Assembly (NCBI GenBank): GCA_017439405.1
Contig: JAFSJF010000069.1
Location: forward strand, 62,001-126,000
DNA from: Bacteroidales bacterium
GTDB lineage: Bacteria > Bacteroidota > Bacteroidia > Bacteroidales > F082
DNA: 64,000 bases
Direction: 5' to 3'
Positions 60,615 to 64,000 of this stretch are shown here, one piece after another. Numbering within the stretch: position 1 is the first letter of the stretch; the number at the start of each line of letters is the position of its first letter. The notes beneath the pieces are model-generated. The model searched no databases, was not told the origin of the DNA, and saw nothing but the letters and a program-made list of their open reading frames with translations. The translations under genes and the position numbers were made by a program.

Positions 60615-63260
60615 CTAATCAATCGATCCTCCGATGGAGAAGTGGAATTGGCTGTGGTTGTTGCCCGTGGTACCTGGAATATCGTCGAAGCCATAGCCCC
60701 AGTCGAGGCCGAGCAAGCCGAACATGGGCAGATAGATACGCACACCCACACCCGCTGAGCGCTTCACGTCGAAGGGGTTGAAGTTCTCGAAACCGAACCA
60801 GCAGTTGCCCGCCTCGAGGAAAGTCAGCGCATAGATGGTGGCCTGCGGGTTGAGCGACAGCGGATAGCGCATTTCCAAAGTATATCTCGTCAAGATGTCG
60901 CCTCCCCTGCCTCCTGTACTGTTGGTGTTGTAGCCTGGCGTTAGCGTGTTGTCGGCATAGCCACGCATACCGACAAACTCACGGCTATCCAAGGCATAGT
61001 TGTTCAAGCCTGAACCGCCGAGATAATATCTGTGGAATGGGGTGGCACCGATTTGCTTGTTGAAATGGCCCAAATAACCGAAGCGCACTCTCGACATCAA
61101 CACGAGTTTATCATAAAGCTCTGTGTACCAAGTGGCTTTGAATGTCCAACGATGCATCTCCACCCACTTGTATTTCTCGTTTTCATTCATGGAAGCATAG
61201 TCCTTGTCGGGCGAGAACAGCGAATAGGGCGGCGTGATTTCAAGTCCCAACTGGAACTCAGACCCGCTGCGCGGATAGAGCGGCTGGCTCACCGAGTTTC
61301 GGCTCAAGACGATGTTGTAGCTAATCAGGTTGAATACGCCGTTGCCGTCACCTACGTTCAAATATTGGGTCGAGTAGTTGTCTAATTTGTAGCGCATCAG
61401 GTTAAGGCCTTGATACAAGGAAAAATAGTCGTCGGGCCACGTCAGGCGACGCCCCAATCCTGCCGTCACACCCGTGCGCATGAACCAACCATAGTTATCG
61501 GAAGTCTTGTCGCGCAAGTTGGCCTGGAACGACTGGAACACCGACACTGTCAGGGAGTTGGGCTTGCGGCCGCCCAACCAAGGTTCGGTGAACGAGAAGC
61601 CGTAATAGATGTATTGGGTGCCGATGGTGCTTATGTTCAGCGAAAGCTTCTGCCCGTCGCCGGCGGGAATCGGGCGCCATGCGTCTTTCTTGAACATGTT
61701 GCGAAATGAGAAGTTGGAGAACGAGAGCCCGGCCTGAAGCATCAGATAGCCACCGGCATAGCCTCCTGAAAAGCTGATTTGGTCGGCGGCGGCTTCCTCG
61801 ACGGAATACTCGATGTCAACGGTGTTGTCCGAAAAGTTGGGCTTGATGTCGGGGGTGATGCTCTCCTGGTTGAAGAAGCCCAAGGTGGCTAGTTCGCGGA
61901 CGGAGCGCACCACGTCACTGCGGCTGTAGAGCTGCCCGGGACGCGAATAGAGTTCACGCAGGACCACATGGTCATAGGTCTTCGTGTTGCCCTTGAGCGT
62001 CACATTGCTGATGCGAGCTTGCTTGCCTTCGGTGAGGCGTATTTCAAGGTCGATGGAGTCGTTGTCGACCGCCACCTCCACGGGGTCGGCACGAAAGAAA
62101 AGGTAGCCGTCGTCCATATACAGCGAGCTGATGTCAAGCGAGGTCTCGCTGTAGGTCAGGTTCTTGTCGAGCAACTCCTTGTTATAAACATCACCAGGCT
62201 TGATGCCGAGCACGTTGCTGAGCGTTTCGCTGCTGTATTTCGTGTTACCCGTCCAGTTGATGCTGCGGTAGTAGTATTTGTCGCCTTCCTCGACAACAAG
62301 GTCTATGCCCAAGTTGCGGTCGTCGATGCGATAAACGGAATCGCGGACGATGATGGCGTCTCTATATCCTTTGGAGTTGTATTTCTCGATTACTTTCTGC
62401 TTGTCGTCCTTGAAGTCGCTTTCCTTGTAGCGCGAAGCCTTGAAGATACGCGGGCGGTAGTTCTCATAGAAGTATTCCTCGATGCCCGTGATGGCTTTCA
62501 AAGGTTTCAGTGTCACGAGGTCGGCCACGGTGTTCACCACGAGCGGTCCCAACGGGTCGAGTGGGTCGAAATGGCCGCGTTGCTTTGTCTCTTTCATGGC
62601 GGCAAGTATCTGGCCGTCAGAGAGGTTATCGTTTCCAATGACGTTGATTTTCCCGATTTTCACCTTCGGTCCCTTGTCGATGTTGATGATCATGTCAACA
62701 TAATTCTCGCGGGCGGTGTCGGCCACCTGCTCGATGTCGATGGCCACGTTGAGGAAGCCCTTGTCGTAATAATAGTTTTCGATGATGCGCTGCGTCTTGG
62801 TCAGAAGGTGGTCGGTGGCAATGTCGCCGCGCGACAGGTTGATCTTGTTGCGTATTTCGTCGGCTTCGCTTTTCTTGATGCCCGTGAAGGAGAACCTCGA
62901 CACCCTTGCGCGTTCCTTGATGACGATTTGGAGAAACACCTTGCCGCCCACGAAGTCGGTGGCGTTGATGGCCACGTCCTCAAACATGCCTTGTTCCCAG
63001 ATCTTCCGGATGGCCGAAGCGATGTCGTCGCTCGGAATGGTCACCGTTTCACCCACGCGCAGGCCCGAAAGCAGGCTCAGCATGGAAGCGTCCACATACT
63101 TGGCTCCCTCCACGACGATGCCGCCGATTTCGTACTCCTTGGGCCGCGAATAGTCCACCTCCGAAAGGTCGTCGCCAATCTGGATTTGGGCTATCAGGCC
63201 ATGGCTCGAAGAAAGAAAGGCCAAAAAAAGCAAAAATAATCGTATATATTTGGTTTTCAT
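60615..63260 (-). CDS. bamA: Outer-membrane assembly factor BamA
   Basis: An 881-residue outer-membrane protein with a signal peptide (MKTKYIRLFLLFLAFLSSSH, GLIAQ). Five POTRA domains fill residues about 40-430 (VEGAKYVDASMLSLLSGLRV; KVKIGKINVIGNDNLSDGQI; EGKQARISNVTLKGNTKTYD), followed by a 16-strand Omp85 barrel with the conserved loop-6 type motif near SREFVGMRGYADNTLTPGY. It inserts outer-membrane proteins. It lies between uppS and skp, the usual Bacteroidetes order. Confidence 0.96.
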   Translation of the reverse strand: MKTKYIRLFLLFLAFLSSSHGLIAQIQIGDDLSEVDYSRPKEYEIGGIVVEGAKYVDASMLSLLSGLRVGETVTIPSDDIASAIRKIWEQGMFEDVAINATDFVGGKVFLQIVIKERARVSRFSFTGIKKSEADEIRNKINLSRGDIATDHLLTKTQRIIENYYYDKGFLNVAIDIEQVADTARENYVDMIINIDKGPKVKIGKINVIGNDNLSDGQILAAMKETKQRGHFDPLDPLGPLVVNTVADLVTLKPLKAITGIEEYFYENYRPRIFKASRYKESDFKDDKQKVIEKYNSKGYRDAIIVRDSVYRIDDRNLGIDLVVEEGDKYYYRSINWTGNTKYSSETLSNVLGIKPGDVYNKELLDKNLTYSETSLDISSLYMDDGYLFFRADPVEVAVDNDSIDLEIRLTEGKQARISNVTLKGNTKTYDHVVLRELYSRPGQLYSRSDVVRSVRELATLGFFNQESITPDIKPNFSDNTVDIEYSVEEAAADQISFSGGYAGGYLMLQAGLSFSNFSFRNMFKKDAWRPIPAGDGQKLSLNISTIGTQYIYYGFSFTEPWLGGRKPNSLTVSVFQSFQANLRDKTSDNYGWFMRTGVTAGLGRRLTWPDDYFSLYQGLNLMRYKLDNYSTQYLNVGDGNGVFNLISYNIVLSRNSVSQPLYPRSGSEFQLGLEITPPYSLFSPDKDYASMNENEKYKWVEMHRWTFKATWYTELYDKLVLMSRVRFGYLGHFNKQIGATPFHRYYLGGSGLNNYALDSREFVGMRGYADNTLTPGYNTNSTGGRGGDILTRYTLEMRYPLSLNPQATIYALTFLEAGNCWFGFENFNPFDVKRSAGVGVRIYLPMFGLLGLDWGYGFDDIPGTTGNNHSQFHFSIGGSID

Positions 63261-63280
63261 ACTATTATGTTATTCTGTCA

Positions 63281-64000
63281 TTATTTTGCGACTTGTTCGC
63301 TGGTCTTGCCAAATCGGCGTTCGCGGTGCTGGTAGTTCAAGATGGCTTCGTAAAGGTCGGCCTTGCGGAAATCGGGCCAATACTTGGGCGTGAAATACAG
63401 TTCCGAATAGGCCAACTGCCATAGCAGGAAGTTGCTGATGCGCTCTTCGCCGCTGGTGCGGACAAGCAGCTCGGGGTCGGGTATTCCAGCGGTGGAGAGA
63501 TAACCTGAGATGGTGCTGTCGTTGATTTCCTCCGGACTCAACCTGCCCTCAGCGACGTCCTTTGCCATGCGGCGCGAGGCCTGGGTCAGGTCCCAGCGGC
63601 CAGAATAGCTCAGGGCGAGGGTGAGCGTCATACGCGTGTTGTGGCTCGTGTCTTCGATGGCCCGCATCAGTTGGTCGTAGTTCGCCTTGGGCAAGCTCTT
63701 AAGGTCGCCGATGGCATTCAGCTTGATGCTGTTCTTGTTCATCGTAGAAACCTCATTCTTAATGGTTTGCGCCAATAACGACATTAGCCCGCTAACCTCA
63801 GCGAGAGGTCGGTTCCAGTTTTCGGTGGAGAAGGCATAGAGCGTCAGGTATTCCACGCCAATTTCCGCCGAGGCTTCGCTCACCTCACGCACCGACTGGA
63901 TGGCGCTCTGATGCCCGAAGAGGCGTTGCTTGCCACGTTCCTTGGCCCAGCGTCCGTTGCCGTCCATGATGATGGCAATATGCCTCGGAAGCCGTTCTAT
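63281..64000 (-). CDS. uppS: Undecaprenyl diphosphate synthase (5' end beyond window)
   Basis: The reading frame is open to the window edge, so the N-terminus is missing by a few residues: the visible part begins IERLPRHIAIIMDGNGRWAK, with the catalytic Asp in MDGNGRWA. GHQSAI, YLTLYAFSTENWNRP, LALSYSGRWDLTQA and the late ELLVRTSGEERISNFLLWQ are the family's substrate-binding motifs. It makes the lipid carrier for peptidoglycan and lipopolysaccharide. It lies 20 bases upstream of bamA on the same strand. Confidence 0.96.
   Translation of the reverse strand: MERLPRHIAIIMDGNGRWAKERGKQRLFGHQSAIQSVREVSEASAEIGVEYLTLYAFSTENWNRPLAEVSGLMSLLAQTIKNEVSTMNKNSIKLNAIGDLKSLPKANYDQLMRAIEDTSHNTRMTLTLALSYSGRWDLTQASRRMAKDVAEGRLSPEEINDSTISGYLSTAGIPDPELLVRTSGEERISNFLLWQLAYSELYFTPKYWPDFRKADLYEAILNYQHRERRFGKTSEQVAK

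Noticed and set aside
61968-63239. A 423-residue open frame on the plus strand
   Set aside because: It is antisense to bamA with no motif and no promoter or ribosome site.

Overview
The window is a chromosomal segment of a Bacteroidota bacterium, most likely a gut-type member of the Bacteroidales. The evidence is a TonB-dependent receptor next to a DUF5689 lipoprotein, FISUMP-type surface proteins, the uppS-bamA-skp-skp order, a Bacteroidetes-type FtsH after rsfS, and many promoters of the form TAnnTTTG, the sigma-ABfr -7 box. No rRNA, tRNA or CRISPR array was seen. Species cannot be named from this sequence.

Layout. 1-10.3 kb: a surface and nutrient region with a DUF5689 lipoprotein (cut by the window edge), a TonB receptor, an Rpn-family nuclease, a decayed YhcG-type nuclease, a FISUMP/InlB-repeat protein and a secreted endonuclease/exonuclease/phosphatase protein. 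10.3-14.6 kb: housekeeping genes maf, kdsC, rsfS, ftsH and a LUD protein. 14.6-17.9 kb: a decaying accessory stretch with gene fragments, a frameshifted lipoprotein and an unknown secreted protein. 17.9-25.2 kb: a cell-envelope folding cluster (guaB, a small unknown gene, a PpiD-like PPIase, a lipoprotein, surA, moxR). 25.3-28.9 kb: a large GLUG-type adhesin whose 3' part is full of palindromes, then a PIN toxin-antitoxin pair. 28.9-48 kb: pbpC and alpha-2-macroglobulin, a pair that normally sits together, are separated by an 11-kb AT-rich island. 48-50.9 kb: an AbiE-type toxin-antitoxin pair, a second FISUMP lipoprotein and a small PLGSG-tail protein. 51.2-55 kb: a DUF2490/DUF4956/VTC polyphosphate-type cluster. 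55-59.1 kb: MarR, an alpha-oxoamine synthase, an SDR and a VOC protein. 59.2-64 kb: skp, skp, bamA, uppS (cut by the window edge).

The most interesting part is the island at 31.3-41.8 kb. Six genes on one strand, touching or overlapping, encode (in order of transcription) a nuclease-methyltransferase fusion, a DGQHR-like plus TIR/deoxyribosyltransferase-like fusion, a type I specificity subunit, an HD-plus-Hsp90-type ATPase, a DUF4062 protein and an AlbA_2/HATPase protein. No separate HsdR translocase is present. The arrangement looks like a restriction-modification core wired to an extra sensing and effector module, and I do not recognise it as a named defence system.

A second theme is small repeats. 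Many gaps between genes, often starting right at a stop codon, hold tandem 7-mers (sometimes 8- or 12-mers) whose sequence differs from site to site, several arranged as two inverted arms. Separate palindrome families (GTAGAGACG type, GGCTGTCAC type, GGATTGCAAATCC type) are scattered in gaps and, at 25.4-25.8 kb, lie in frame inside a coding sequence.
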